This document shows positions 17,834 to 26,736 of a DNA stretch of 64,000 bases, piece by piece (the first letter of the stretch is position 1; each line of letters opens with the position of its first letter). The stretch lies in contig NZ_JAIQZJ010000007.1 of the NCBI RefSeq assembly GCF_020073815.1, forward strand, positions 124,001 through 188,000, written 5' to 3'. The notes beneath the pieces were generated by a model. It saw only the letters and a list, made by a program, of their open reading frames with translations. It was not told the DNA's origin and did no database searches. A program made the position numbers and the translations under genes. This DNA comes from Nocardioides mangrovi (GTDB lineage Bacteria; Actinomycetota; Actinomycetes; Propionibacteriales; Nocardioidaceae).

Positions 17834-17857
17834 ACTTCCGCTATTACTCCCTATAGT
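17828..17857 (+). promoter_or_regulatory. Putative promoter of the ROK/importer operon
   Basis: TTGGCC (17828-17833), an 18-nt spacer and TATAGT (17852-17857). The -35 lies in the right arm of the inverted repeat, so a factor bound there would affect initiation. Confidence 0.5.
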
Positions 17858-17907
17858 CAATCAAGACACTCGACTTTGATCACATGGGGAAAGAGGGAGG
17901 AATCCGG

Positions 17908-19101
17908 GTGCAGCGCTCGCCGATGGTCGTCGTCTCCCGGGGCCGGGTCGCCTCGGCGGCGACCCGCGTCCTGGAGGAGCTGCGCGGCGTCGGCCCCCTC
18001 TCCCGCGACGAGCTCGCCCGTGCCACCGGCCTGAGTCCCGCGACCATCGCCCGGGCCGTCACCTCCCTCGTCGGGTCGGGCCTGGTGCGCGAGCGCCGCG
18101 ACCTGGTGCCCTCGGGCGTCGTCGGGCGGCCGCGCACCCCGGTCGAGGTCGACCCCACGACGTACGCCGTCGTCGGCATCCACCAGGGTGTCCTCGAGAC
18201 CACGGTCGCGCTCTGCGACCTCGCCGGCCGGGTGATCGCCAGCGAGTCCCGCCCGCACCGGCACGGCGCTCCCGTCGACCTCGACCAGATCGCGCGCCTC
18301 GCCGCCGACCTGCTCGCCGACGACCCCAGGCGGGTCCCGCTCGGCGCCGGCTTCGTGGCCCCGTGGCGCGACCTCGGCCTCGACCCGGCCGCGACGGCCG
18401 CCGAGCTCCAGGAGGTGCTCGGCCTCGACGTCGTCGCCGCCGACCACATCGCCGCGGTCGCGGCCGCCGAGTACATCCACCGCCGCCACGGCCTCGGCGG
18501 CGTCACCACCTATCTCTACGCCCGCAACTCCGCCGGGTTCGTGATGGCCGTCGACCGCGGCATCCAGACCGAGGTGTCCCGGGTCGCGAGCCTCACCCAC
18601 TTCCCGTCCGGCACCGACAGGGCCTGTCACTGCGGCCACGCCGGCTGCTTCGCGGCGAGCGCCGGTGACCAGGCGACCGCCCAGGAGGCGTACGCCGCCG
18701 GCCTGGTCGCCGGGCCGCGGATCGAGGAGGTCTACCTCGCCGCCTCCGGAGGGTCGGAGCAGGCGACCGCGCTGCTGCGCCGCCGCGCGCGGCTGCTCGG
18801 CCGGGTCGCGGCCACCGTGCGCGACATGGTCAACCCCGACCGGCTGATCCTGGTCGGCCAGGCGTTCACCGACTACCCGCCCGTGCTCGACGACGTCCTC
18901 AGCTCCTTCGCCGAGACCACCCGCCTCCCGGCCCTCACGCCGACCTTCACCCGCTTCGGTGCCGGGATCCAGGCCGTCGCCGCCGGGACCATCGCCCTCG
19001 GTCCCGTGTACGACGACCCGCTCGGCGTCGTCCCCCGTCGCGCTCCCGCGGCCGACCGATGTCAGCAGGTCACGGCCCGCCCCGAGCACGTGATCGCCTG
19101 A
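17908..19101 (+). CDS. ROK-family transcriptional regulator
   Basis: About 397 residues. An N-terminal winged helix-turn-helix (LSRDELARATGLSPATIARAVTSLVGSGL) is followed by the ROK sugar-kinase-like fold with the zinc motif CHCGHAGC. The kinase phosphate motif DxGGT is replaced by GIHQGV and the catalytic region is degenerate, so it is a regulator and not a kinase. GTG 17908 is taken as the start because GAGGGAGG lies 7 nt upstream; the in-frame ATG at 17884 has no site. It is first in line with the importer and sulfatase genes, which it probably controls. The effector is unknown. Confidence 0.88.
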   Translation: MQRSPMVVVSRGRVASAATRVLEELRGVGPLSRDELARATGLSPATIARAVTSLVGSGLVRERRDLVPSGVVGRPRTPVEVDPTTYAVVGIHQGVLETTVALCDLAGRVIASESRPHRHGAPVDLDQIARLAADLLADDPRRVPLGAGFVAPWRDLGLDPAATAAELQEVLGLDVVAADHIAAVAAAEYIHRRHGLGGVTTYLYARNSAGFVMAVDRGIQTEVSRVASLTHFPSGTDRACHCGHAGCFAASAGDQATAQEAYAAGLVAGPRIEEVYLAASGGSEQATALLRRRARLLGRVAATVRDMVNPDRLILVGQAFTDYPPVLDDVLSSFAETTRLPALTPTFTRFGAGIQAVAAGTIALGPVYDDPLGVVPRRAPAADRCQQVTARPEHVIA

Positions 19102-19167
19102 CCGGCGCGCGCTCTCCGGACCTCTCCCCGTCTTCCCGAGAAGCACCACCCCCGAAAGGACACGCCC

Positions 19168-20748
19168 GTGCCCAGACCCCCTGCCCGACCGTCCCTGCTG
19201 CGAGCCCTGGTGCTCGCACTGGTCAGCCTGCTCGTCGTCAGCAGCCTCGCCGCCTGCTCCTCCGCGGTGAAGGAGGCCAGCTCCGGCAGCGAGGACTCCG
19301 GCCCCACCGACGGCGGGACCCTGCGCATCGGGTCGACCAACGACATCGTCCCGGCGTCGATCTTCACCAACTCCTCCGACGCGGCCAACACGCTGATCGG
19401 CGCGGTCTACGACAGCCTCATCGACTACCCGCAGGACAGCCTCGACCCGCAGCCCAGGCTCGCGACGTCGTGGGAGGTCGCCAAGGACGGGCTCTCGATC
19501 ACCCTCCAGCTGCGCGACGACGTGACGTTCCACTCCGGCCGCGAGTTCACCTCCAAGGACGTCGAGTTCAGCATCAAGACCTGGGCCGACCCGACCTGGA
19601 CCGTCCAGCTCCAGCGCACCGCCGCGGCGGTCACCGGCTTCGACACCAGTGACCCGCACGCGATCACGCTGAGCTTCGACCACCCGCTCAGCAACATCTT
19701 CGACCTGCTCGACATGCTGCCGATCATCGACAGCGAGTCCTTCGACCAGCTCAAGGAGGGCAAGGCGTACGTCGGCACCGGGCCGTTCGTCTTCACGTCC
19801 TGGACCCCGAGCTCCAAGCTCGAGTTCACCCGCAACGACGACTACTGGGGCGACGAGCCGCACCTGGACGGCATCGAGGTCGACATCGTCTCCGACCCGC
19901 AGGCCCAGGTCTCCCAGCTGCGCTCCGGCCAGCTCGACCTGATCACCGGTGCCTCCAACCGCGACCTGGAGACGCTCGGCAAGGACGACAGCTACACGGT
20001 CACCCCGTTCGACGGCTCGGTCCAGCAGATCTACGTCGGCGCCGACCTGGCCAACCCCGACCTTCAGGACGTCAAGCTCCGTCAGGCGATCGCCTACGCG
20101 CTGGACCGCCAGCGCATCGTCGACGACGTCTTCCGCGGGCAGGGCACGCCGATCAACCTGCCCTGGCCGGACTACTCGCCGGCGTACGACGCGAAGGCGA
20201 ACGAGACCTACGCCTACGACCCGGACAAGGCGAAGGAGCTCGTCTCGCAGCTGGGCAGCCACCCGACGATCCCGCTGGCCTACTCCGCGGGCAACGCCAA
20301 CTACGAGGCGGTCGCCCAGATCGTCCAGTCCGACCTCGAGGCGGTCGGCATCAAGACCGAGCTGCAGCCGGTCGAGAACAGCCAGTTCATCAAGCAGCTC
20401 ATCGGCGGCACCTTCGGCGGGCTCTGGATCCTCCAGCACGGCTACGCCCACTACACGCCCTCGACCCTCGCGGTGAGCGCCTACCCCTTCAACGCCGACA
20501 AGAACGCCTCGCACTTCGTCGACAAGCAGTACAAGGAGGACGCGGACGCCGCCTGGGAGCGGGTCGACGGCAGCGACTCGGGCGCGGTCGAGATCTACCA
20601 GCGGCTGAACAAGGACCTGCTCGACAACCTCTTCCTCATCGAGATCGCGCTCCTGCACTTCACGGTCGCCTCGAGCGACCAGGTGCACGACCTCGGCATG
20701 TCGAAGCGTGGCGAGCTCGACCTCGACGCGGCGTACCTCTCGAAGTGA
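19168..20748 (+). CDS. ABC transporter substrate-binding lipoprotein (SBP family 5)
   Basis: 526-residue extracytoplasmic binding protein. The signal peptide ends in a lipobox (SLAAC, lipidated Cys30). The mature protein begins after a Ser/Glu-rich linker with GGTLRIGSTNDI and carries the family-5 core (LATSWEVAKDGLSITLQLRDDVTFHSG, FTSKDVEFSI, YVGTGPFVFTSW, LRQAIAYALDRQRIV). This family normally binds oligopeptides, nickel or similar solutes. Here the neighbours (sulfatase, sulfate-ester dioxygenase) suggest a sulfated organic ligand. AAAGGA precedes the GTG start. Confidence 0.9.
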   Translation: MPRPPARPSLLRALVLALVSLLVVSSLAACSSAVKEASSGSEDSGPTDGGTLRIGSTNDIVPASIFTNSSDAANTLIGAVYDSLIDYPQDSLDPQPRLATSWEVAKDGLSITLQLRDDVTFHSGREFTSKDVEFSIKTWADPTWTVQLQRTAAAVTGFDTSDPHAITLSFDHPLSNIFDLLDMLPIIDSESFDQLKEGKAYVGTGPFVFTSWTPSSKLEFTRNDDYWGDEPHLDGIEVDIVSDPQAQVSQLRSGQLDLITGASNRDLETLGKDDSYTVTPFDGSVQQIYVGADLANPDLQDVKLRQAIAYALDRQRIVDDVFRGQGTPINLPWPDYSPAYDAKANETYAYDPDKAKELVSQLGSHPTIPLAYSAGNANYEAVAQIVQSDLEAVGIKTELQPVENSQFIKQLIGGTFGGLWILQHGYAHYTPSTLAVSAYPFNADKNASHFVDKQYKEDADAAWERVDGSDSGAVEIYQRLNKDLLDNLFLIEIALLHFTVASSDQVHDLGMSKRGELDLDAAYLSK

Positions 20749-20760
20749 GGTGAGGCGACG

Positions 20761-21723
20761 ATGACCCACTACCTGCTCCGCCGGCTGCCATCGGCGCTGG
20801 TCGTCCTGGCCGTCGCGTCGTTCGGGATCTTCGCGATGGTGCGGATGGTCCCGGGCGACCCGGTCTCCACCCTGGCCGGCCCGGATGCGACCCCGGAGGC
20901 CCGGGCCGCGATCCGGGCCGACCTCGGGCTCGACCAGCCGCTGCTCACGCAGTACGTCCACTGGCTCGGCCAGCTCGCCCACCTCGACCTCGGTACGTCG
21001 TACCGGATCGGTGGCCAGGTCAAGGACCTGGTCGCCGACGGGGCGGTCAACACGATCGTGCTGACCCTGACCGCCCTGCTGCTCGCCTCGCTGGCGGCGC
21101 TGGTGTGCAGCGTCCTCGCGGTGGTGCTCGACAACCGGTGGGTCAACGCCGCGCTGTCGTTCGGCAACACCCTCGCGATCGCGCTGCCGACCTTCGTGAC
21201 CGGGCTGGTGCTGATCCTGCTCTTCGCGGTGGTGCTCCCGGTGCTGCCCGCCGGCGGCACCCCGCCGGACGGGTTCATCGCCCGGCCGGACATCGCCGCG
21301 CAGTACCTGCTGCTGCCGGCGGTCTGCCTCGCGCTCGGCGCCGGCGCGGCGCTGACCCGTTTCCTCACCGAGGCGCTGCGCACCGAGATGCGCCAGCCCT
21401 ACGTCACCACGGCCCGCGCGCTGGGCATCTCGCGGCGCCGGATCGTGCTCACCCAGGCGCTGCGCAACGCGCTGCCCTCGGCGGTGACGGTGCTCGGCAT
21501 CCAGTTCGGCACCCTGCTCGGTGGTGCGGTGCTGGTCGAGGCGATCTTCACCTGGCCCGGCCTGGGCGGCCTCATCGAGGAGGCGATCTCCGGCCGCGAC
21601 TACCCGCTGGTGCAGGTGCTCCTCCTGCTGTCGGTGACGGTCTTCGTGGTCATCCAGCTGCTCACCGACGTCGTCCACGCCTGGCTCGACCCGCGGATCC
21701 GCATCGGAGGTACCGGCTCATGA
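20761..21723 (+). CDS. ABC transporter permease, DppB/OppB type
   Basis: 320-residue inner-membrane permease with six predicted TM helices. It has the typical N-terminus (LLRRLPSALVVLAVASFGIFAMVRMVPGDP) and the EAA loop TTARALGISRRRIVLTQALRNALP, which contacts the ATPase. Its stop overlaps the next permease start (ATGA at 21720). Confidence 0.93.
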   Translation: MTHYLLRRLPSALVVLAVASFGIFAMVRMVPGDPVSTLAGPDATPEARAAIRADLGLDQPLLTQYVHWLGQLAHLDLGTSYRIGGQVKDLVADGAVNTIVLTLTALLLASLAALVCSVLAVVLDNRWVNAALSFGNTLAIALPTFVTGLVLILLFAVVLPVLPAGGTPPDGFIARPDIAAQYLLLPAVCLALGAGAALTRFLTEALRTEMRQPYVTTARALGISRRRIVLTQALRNALPSAVTVLGIQFGTLLGGAVLVEAIFTWPGLGGLIEEAISGRDYPLVQVLLLLSVTVFVVIQLLTDVVHAWLDPRIRIGGTGS

Positions 21724-22604
21724 GCGAGTCCCTGCTAGACGTCGCGGCCCCCGAGGCCAGCGACCCCGACGACCAGTTCGACACCCGCCGCCGGCCCGGC
21801 ATCTGGACCGCACTGGGTCGCGGCAAGGGCCTGGCCGGACTGATCCTCATCGGCGTGGTGGTCGCGCTCGGTCTGCTCGCGCCGCTGCTCGCGCCGCACA
21901 GCCCGACCGAGCAGATCCCCGGCGCAAACCTGGTGGGCCCGTCCGGAGCGCACTGGTTCGGCACCGACGAGGTCAACCGCGACATCCTCAGCCGCACGCT
22001 CTACGGCATCCGGACCGACCTGCTGGTGGTCTTCCTCGCCGTCCCGATCGGCGCGGCCATCGGCATCCTGGTCGGCCTGGTCTCGAGCTGGTGGAGCTTC
22101 ACCGACGTGATCGCCCAGCGGGTCTTCGACCTGGTGCTGGCCTTCCCGACGCTGATCCTCGCCATCGCGCTGACCGCGTTCGTCGGCCCCGGCCTGCGCA
22201 CGGTCTTCTTCGTGATCGTCGCGGTGGAGCTGCCGGTCTTCGGCCGGCTGACCCGCACCTCGGTGCGCACCGTCCGCGAGATGCCGTACGTCGAGGCCGC
22301 CCACGTGATCGGCGCCGGCTCCCTGTGGCAGCTGCGCCGGCACGTGCTGCCCAACTCGCTGGAGCCGCTGCTGGTCCAGCTCGCGGTGTCGATGTCGGTC
22401 GCGGTCTTCATCGAGGGCGCGATGAGCTTCCTCGGCCTCGGCGTACGACCGCCGCAGCCGTCGCTCGGCTCGCTGATCCGCGACGGCGTCCGCAACATGT
22501 ACGACGCGCCGTACTTCGCCGTCGGACCGCTCGCGCTCGTCGTGGCGCTGGTCCTCGGCCTGCTGCTCGTGTCCCAGGCCCTCGCGGAAGCGAGGCGCAG
22601 GTGA
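21720..22604 (+). CDS. ABC transporter permease, DppC/OppC type
   Basis: 294-residue permease. After an N-terminal cytosolic arm come TM1 (GLILIGVVVALGLLAPLL), the HWFGTDEVNRDILSRTLYG signature of the DppC family, and the EAA loop VEAAHVIGAGSLWQLRRHVLPNSLEPL. It pairs with the preceding permease to form the channel. Confidence 0.93.
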   Translation: MSESLLDVAAPEASDPDDQFDTRRRPGIWTALGRGKGLAGLILIGVVVALGLLAPLLAPHSPTEQIPGANLVGPSGAHWFGTDEVNRDILSRTLYGIRTDLLVVFLAVPIGAAIGILVGLVSSWWSFTDVIAQRVFDLVLAFPTLILAIALTAFVGPGLRTVFFVIVAVELPVFGRLTRTSVRTVREMPYVEAAHVIGAGSLWQLRRHVLPNSLEPLLVQLAVSMSVAVFIEGAMSFLGLGVRPPQPSLGSLIRDGVRNMYDAPYFAVGPLALVVALVLGLLLVSQALAEARRR

Positions 22605-22633
22605 CCTCCCCCCAGACGTCGCAGGAGACCCCG

Positions 22634-24292
22634 ATGTCCACACCGCTCCTCGAGGTCACCGACCTCGCCATCTCCTTCTCCCACCCGCGCCCGGCGGTCC
22701 GGTCGGTGAGCGTGACCGTCGACCGGGGCGAGGTCGTCGCCCTGGTCGGCGAGTCCGGCTCCGGCAAGTCGATGACCGCCCGCGCGATCATCGGCCTGCT
22801 GCCCGACGGCGCGCGGGCGACCGGGTCGGTCCGGCTCGGCGGCGACGAGCTGCTCGGCCTGGGGGAGAAGGCCTACACCGCCGTCCGCGGCCGCCGCGTG
22901 GCGATGGTCTTCCAGGAGCCGCAGACCGCGCTCAACCCGGTGCGCACGATCGGCTGGCAGATCGCCGAGGCGCTCCGCGCGCACGGCGGCGTCCGCGGGA
23001 AGGCGGCCCGCGCGCGGGCCGTCGAGCTGCTCACCGAGGTCGAGATCCCCGACCCCGAGGAGCGCCTGGGCTGGTACCCCCACCAGCTGTCCGGCGGCCA
23101 GAAGCAGCGCGTCGTGCTCGCGCTGGCGCTGGCCAACGAGCCGGAGCTGCTGCTCGCCGACGAGCCGACCACGGCGCTCGACGTGACCGTGCAGGCCGAG
23201 ATCCTCGCCCTGCTGCGGCGCATCCGCGACCGCACCGGCACCAGCATCCTGATCATCACCCACAACATGGGGGTGGTCGCGCACCTGGCCGACCGGGTGG
23301 TCGTGCTCCGCCAGGGCGACGTGGTCGAGGCGGCCGGGACCCGGGAGCTCTTCGCGCACCCGCAGCACGCCTACACCCGGCAGCTGCTGGCCGCGGTGCC
23401 CCGGCTGCCCGAGGCCGACGACGGCGTCCGGGTCCTCGCCGACGCACCCGCGCCGACCGGCGAGGTCGCCGCGCTCGAGTACGACGACGTCAGCGTCCAC
23501 TACGGCTCGCGGATGCGCGGCCGGGTGCTGCCCGCCGTCGACGGCGTCACGCTGCGCCTCGAGCGCGGCCAGGTGCTCGGCCTGGTCGGCGAGTCCGGCT
23601 CCGGCAAGACCACCCTCGGCCGGCTCGCAGCGGGCCTGGTCCCGCTGGCCGGTGGCCGGGTCCGCGTCGGGGGTGAGGACCTCGCCGGTCTTCGCGGCCG
23701 CCGCCGCGCGGACCTGCGCCGCCGGCTGGCGTTCGTCCACCAGGACCCCGAGGCGTCGCTCGACCCGCGCTTCTCGATCGGCGAGGCGATCCGCGAGCCG
23801 CTCGACGTGCACGGGGTCGGCAGCCGCGCCGCCCGCGACCAGCGGGTGGCCGAGCTGCTCGACGCCGTACGCCTGCCGGCATCGTTCACGAAGCGCCGCC
23901 CGCGCGAGCTCTCCGGCGGCCAGCGGCAGCGCGTCGCGCTGGCCCGCGCGCTGACCCTCGACCCGCAGCTGCTCGTCGCGGACGAGCCGACCAGTGCGCT
24001 CGACGTGTCGGTGCAGGCCGAGGTGCTGGAGCTCTTCGCGGACCTCCAGCAGCGGCTGGGCTTCGCCTGCGTCTTCATCAGCCACGACCTCGCCGTGGTC
24101 AACACGGTCGCCGACCACGTCGCCGTCCTGCGGGCCGGCAAGGTCGTGGAGCACGGCGCGGCGGCGCGGGTCTTCGGCGACCCCGCCCACGAGTACACCC
24201 GGCGGCTGCTCGACGCCGTCCCCGTTCCCGACCCGACCGTTCGCGACGCCACCGGTCCCGCGCTGCACGAGCAGCGCGAGCAGATCGCCTGA
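22634..24292 (+). CDS. Fused dual ATP-binding subunit of the ABC importer (DppD-DppF fusion)
   Basis: About 552 residues with two complete nucleotide-binding domains. The first (~5-260) has Walker A GESGSGKS, signature LSGGQKQR and Walker B LLLADEPTTALDV. The second (~290-540) has GESGSGKTT, LSGGQRQRVALARAL and LLVADEPTSALDV. One polypeptide can therefore replace the usual DppD/DppF heterodimer. ATG 22634 is chosen because GCAGGAG lies 7 nt upstream; an alternative GTG at 22601 overlaps the permease stop. Cytosolic side of the importer. Confidence 0.92.
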   Translation: MSTPLLEVTDLAISFSHPRPAVRSVSVTVDRGEVVALVGESGSGKSMTARAIIGLLPDGARATGSVRLGGDELLGLGEKAYTAVRGRRVAMVFQEPQTALNPVRTIGWQIAEALRAHGGVRGKAARARAVELLTEVEIPDPEERLGWYPHQLSGGQKQRVVLALALANEPELLLADEPTTALDVTVQAEILALLRRIRDRTGTSILIITHNMGVVAHLADRVVVLRQGDVVEAAGTRELFAHPQHAYTRQLLAAVPRLPEADDGVRVLADAPAPTGEVAALEYDDVSVHYGSRMRGRVLPAVDGVTLRLERGQVLGLVGESGSGKTTLGRLAAGLVPLAGGRVRVGGEDLAGLRGRRRADLRRRLAFVHQDPEASLDPRFSIGEAIREPLDVHGVGSRAARDQRVAELLDAVRLPASFTKRRPRELSGGQRQRVALARALTLDPQLLVADEPTSALDVSVQAEVLELFADLQQRLGFACVFISHDLAVVNTVADHVAVLRAGKVVEHGAAARVFGDPAHEYTRRLLDAVPVPDPTVRDATGPALHEQREQIA

Positions 24293-24301
24293 GGAGACCC
24301 C

Positions 24302-26635
24302 ATGGACCGCACCCACCTGCCCTTCGACGGCGCCCGCCCGTCGTACGACGCCGCCGTCGACGTCCGCGACCAGACCGAGCCGCTGCCGACCCGACCGCTC
24401 GCCCAGGCGCCCGCCGGCGCGCCGAACGTGCTCCTCGTGCTGCTCGACGACATGGGCTTCGGTGCCTCGTCGGCCTTCGGCGGCCCGTGCCGGATGCCGG
24501 TCGCCGAGCAGCTCGCCGACGACGGCCTGCGCTACAGCCGCTTCCACACCACCGCGCTCTGCTCGCCGACCCGCGCCGCGCTGATGACCGGCCGCAACCA
24601 CCACTCCGTCGGCATGGGCACGGTCGTCGAGATCTCGACCGGTCTGCCCGGCTACGACGCGACCCGGCCGCTCAGCGCCGGCACCCTCGCCCAGACGCTG
24701 TCCTACAACGGCTACGCCACCGGCGCCTTCGGCAAGTGGCACCAGACGCCGTCCTGGGAGCAGACCGCCGCCGGTCCCTTCGACCGGTGGCCGACCCGCG
24801 AGGGCTTCGACCGGTTCTACGGCTTCCTCGGCGGCGAGGCCAGCCAGTTCGAGCCGACCCTGGTGGAGGGCACCACGTTCGTCGACCCACCGAGGACCGC
24901 CGAGGAGGGCTACCACCTCTCCGAGGACCTGGTCGACCGGGCGATCGGCTGGGTGCGCGACGTCCGCACCCACGCGCCGGACAAGCCGTGGTTCTGCTAC
25001 CTGCCGTTCGGCGCCACCCACGCGCCCTTCCAGGTGCCCGAGGGCTGGGCCGAGAGGTACCGGGGCGAGTTCGCGCACGGCTGGGACCGCCAGCGCGAGA
25101 TCACCCTCGAGCGGCAGAAGGCCCTCGGCATCGTGCCGGAGGACGCCGAGCTGGCGCCGTGGACGCCCGGCGTACCGCACTGGGAGGAGATCTCGGACGC
25201 GGACCGTGAGGTGGGGGAGCGGCTCATGGAGCTGTACGCCGCCTTCGCCGAGCACACCGACGCCCAGGTCGGCCGCCTGGTCGAGGCGCTGCGCGAGTCC
25301 GGCGAGCTCGACAACACCCTGGTGCTCTACATCCTCGGCGACAACGGTGCCTCGGCCGAGGGCGGCATCGAGGGCACGCTCAACGAGACGCTGCGGCTCA
25401 ACGGCATCGGCGACGACACCGCGCGGATCGCCACGCAGCTCGACACGCTCGGCACCCCGGAGAGCTACGCGCACTACCCGGTCGGCTGGGCGGTCGCGAT
25501 GGACACCCCCTACCAGTGGACCAAGCAGGTCGCCTCCCACTACGGCGGCACCCGCAACGGCCTGGTCGTGCACTGGCCCGCCGGCATCGACGCCCGCGGC
25601 GAGGTGCGGCACCAGTGGCACCACGTCGTCGATGTGCTGCCGACGCTGCTCGAGGCGGCCGGCGTCCCCGTCCCGGAGACGGTGGACGGCGTCGAGCAGC
25701 AACCCCTGGACGGCGTGTCGTTCCGGTACTCCTTCAACGACGCAGGAGCGCCGGAACGACACGTCACGCAGTACTTCGAGATGTTCGGCAACCGCGGCAT
25801 CTACCACCACGGCTGGACCGCGGTCGCCAAGCACAAGACGCCGTGGGAGACGGCGCGCACCGGGACGCCGAGCCTCGCCGAGGACCGCTGGGAGCTCTAC
25901 GACACCCGGACCGACTGGACCCAGGCGCGGGACCTCGCGGGCGAGGACCCGCAGCGGCTGGCGGACCTCCAGGAGCTGTTCCTGGCCGAGGCGCGACGCA
26001 ACCACGTGCTGCCGATGGACGACCAGCTGGCCCGCCGCTTCGACGCCAAGACCGCCGGTCGACCGGCGCCGCCCCGCGCGATCCGGCTGCTCCCGGGCGC
26101 GGGCCGGCTGCGCGAGGACGCCGTACCCAGCCTCAAGAACACCTCCTTCGCGATCCGCGCCACCTTCACCTCCGACGCCGAGACGGTCGGGGTGCTCGTC
26201 GCGCAGGGCGGCGGCTTCGGCGGCTGGTCGCTCTACGTGAAGGACGGGCGCCCGACGTACGCCTACAACTTCGGCGCGGTCACGGTGACCCACGTGCGGT
26301 CGTCGGCGCCGCTGACGCCGGGCGACCACGTCGTCGAGGTGCTCTTCGCGTACGACGGGGGCGGGCTCGGCCTCGGTGGCGAGGTCCGCCTGGTCGTCGA
26401 CGGCGAGAAGGTCGGCGAGGGCCGGGTCGAGCGGACGCTGCCCTTCTTCTTCTCGATGGACCAGACCCTCGACGTCGGCCTCGACCGCGGCACGCCGGTC
26501 ACCGACGACTACGGCCGCGCCGCCCGCGGGTTCGCCTTCACGGGCCGGCTGCGCGAGGTGCTGATCGAGGCGGGCGACGACGCGCTGCAGCCGACCGACG
26601 AGCAGCTGCTCAAGGCCGCGCTGGTCACCCACTGA
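24302..26635 (+). CDS. Type I sulfatase (arylsulfatase, formylglycine-dependent)
   Basis: 777-residue sulfatase. The active-site motif C87-S-P-T-R carries the Cys that becomes formylglycine. The metal-binding D49-D50 (VLLDDMGFG) precedes it, and GKWHQT and LGDNGASAEGG supply further active-site residues. A C-terminal beta-rich domain (~600-770) follows. No signal peptide is visible, so it is probably cytosolic and acts on imported sulfate esters. GAGGAG lies 5 nt before the ATG. No formylglycine-generating enzyme gene is in the window. It is last in the importer operon and ends in a large inverted repeat. Confidence 0.93.
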   Translation: MDRTHLPFDGARPSYDAAVDVRDQTEPLPTRPLAQAPAGAPNVLLVLLDDMGFGASSAFGGPCRMPVAEQLADDGLRYSRFHTTALCSPTRAALMTGRNHHSVGMGTVVEISTGLPGYDATRPLSAGTLAQTLSYNGYATGAFGKWHQTPSWEQTAAGPFDRWPTREGFDRFYGFLGGEASQFEPTLVEGTTFVDPPRTAEEGYHLSEDLVDRAIGWVRDVRTHAPDKPWFCYLPFGATHAPFQVPEGWAERYRGEFAHGWDRQREITLERQKALGIVPEDAELAPWTPGVPHWEEISDADREVGERLMELYAAFAEHTDAQVGRLVEALRESGELDNTLVLYILGDNGASAEGGIEGTLNETLRLNGIGDDTARIATQLDTLGTPESYAHYPVGWAVAMDTPYQWTKQVASHYGGTRNGLVVHWPAGIDARGEVRHQWHHVVDVLPTLLEAAGVPVPETVDGVEQQPLDGVSFRYSFNDAGAPERHVTQYFEMFGNRGIYHHGWTAVAKHKTPWETARTGTPSLAEDRWELYDTRTDWTQARDLAGEDPQRLADLQELFLAEARRNHVLPMDDQLARRFDAKTAGRPAPPRAIRLLPGAGRLREDAVPSLKNTSFAIRATFTSDAETVGVLVAQGGGFGGWSLYVKDGRPTYAYNFGAVTVTHVRSSAPLTPGDHVVEVLFAYDGGGLGLGGEVRLVVDGEKVGEGRVERTLPFFFSMDQTLDVGLDRGTPVTDDYGRAARGFAFTGRLREVLIEAGDDALQPTDEQLLKAALVTH

Positions 26636-26652
26636 CGGCGACGCGAGGAGAT

Positions 26653-26724
26653 ATGTAACGCGGAGTTATGGGTGCTGCGGAGCCGTGACAACGCCTCGGT
26701 GGACCCCGTAACTCCGCGTTACAT
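26653..26724. terminator. Large inverted repeat between convergent genes
   Basis: Arms 26653-26668 and 26709-26724 are a perfect 16-bp match (ATGTAACGCGGAGTTA). The stem extends four more pairs through one G-T wobble, with a ~32-nt loop. It lies between the sulfatase stop and the stop of the convergent C69 gene. A bidirectional terminator or REP-like element. Confidence 0.6.
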
Positions 26725-26736
26725 GTGTGGCCGCGG

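Noticed and set aside
17857..21678. A 1273-codon minus-strand open frame
   Set aside because: It lies opposite the ROK, binding-protein and permease genes and has only compositional sequence (E/D/R/V/G runs).
22001..26632. A 1543-codon open frame on the minus strand opposite the importer and sulfatase genes
   Set aside because: Its product is low-complexity R/G/V/D/L-rich sequence with no family motif, and the plus strand there encodes clear transporter and sulfatase proteins. It is a GC-bias shadow.
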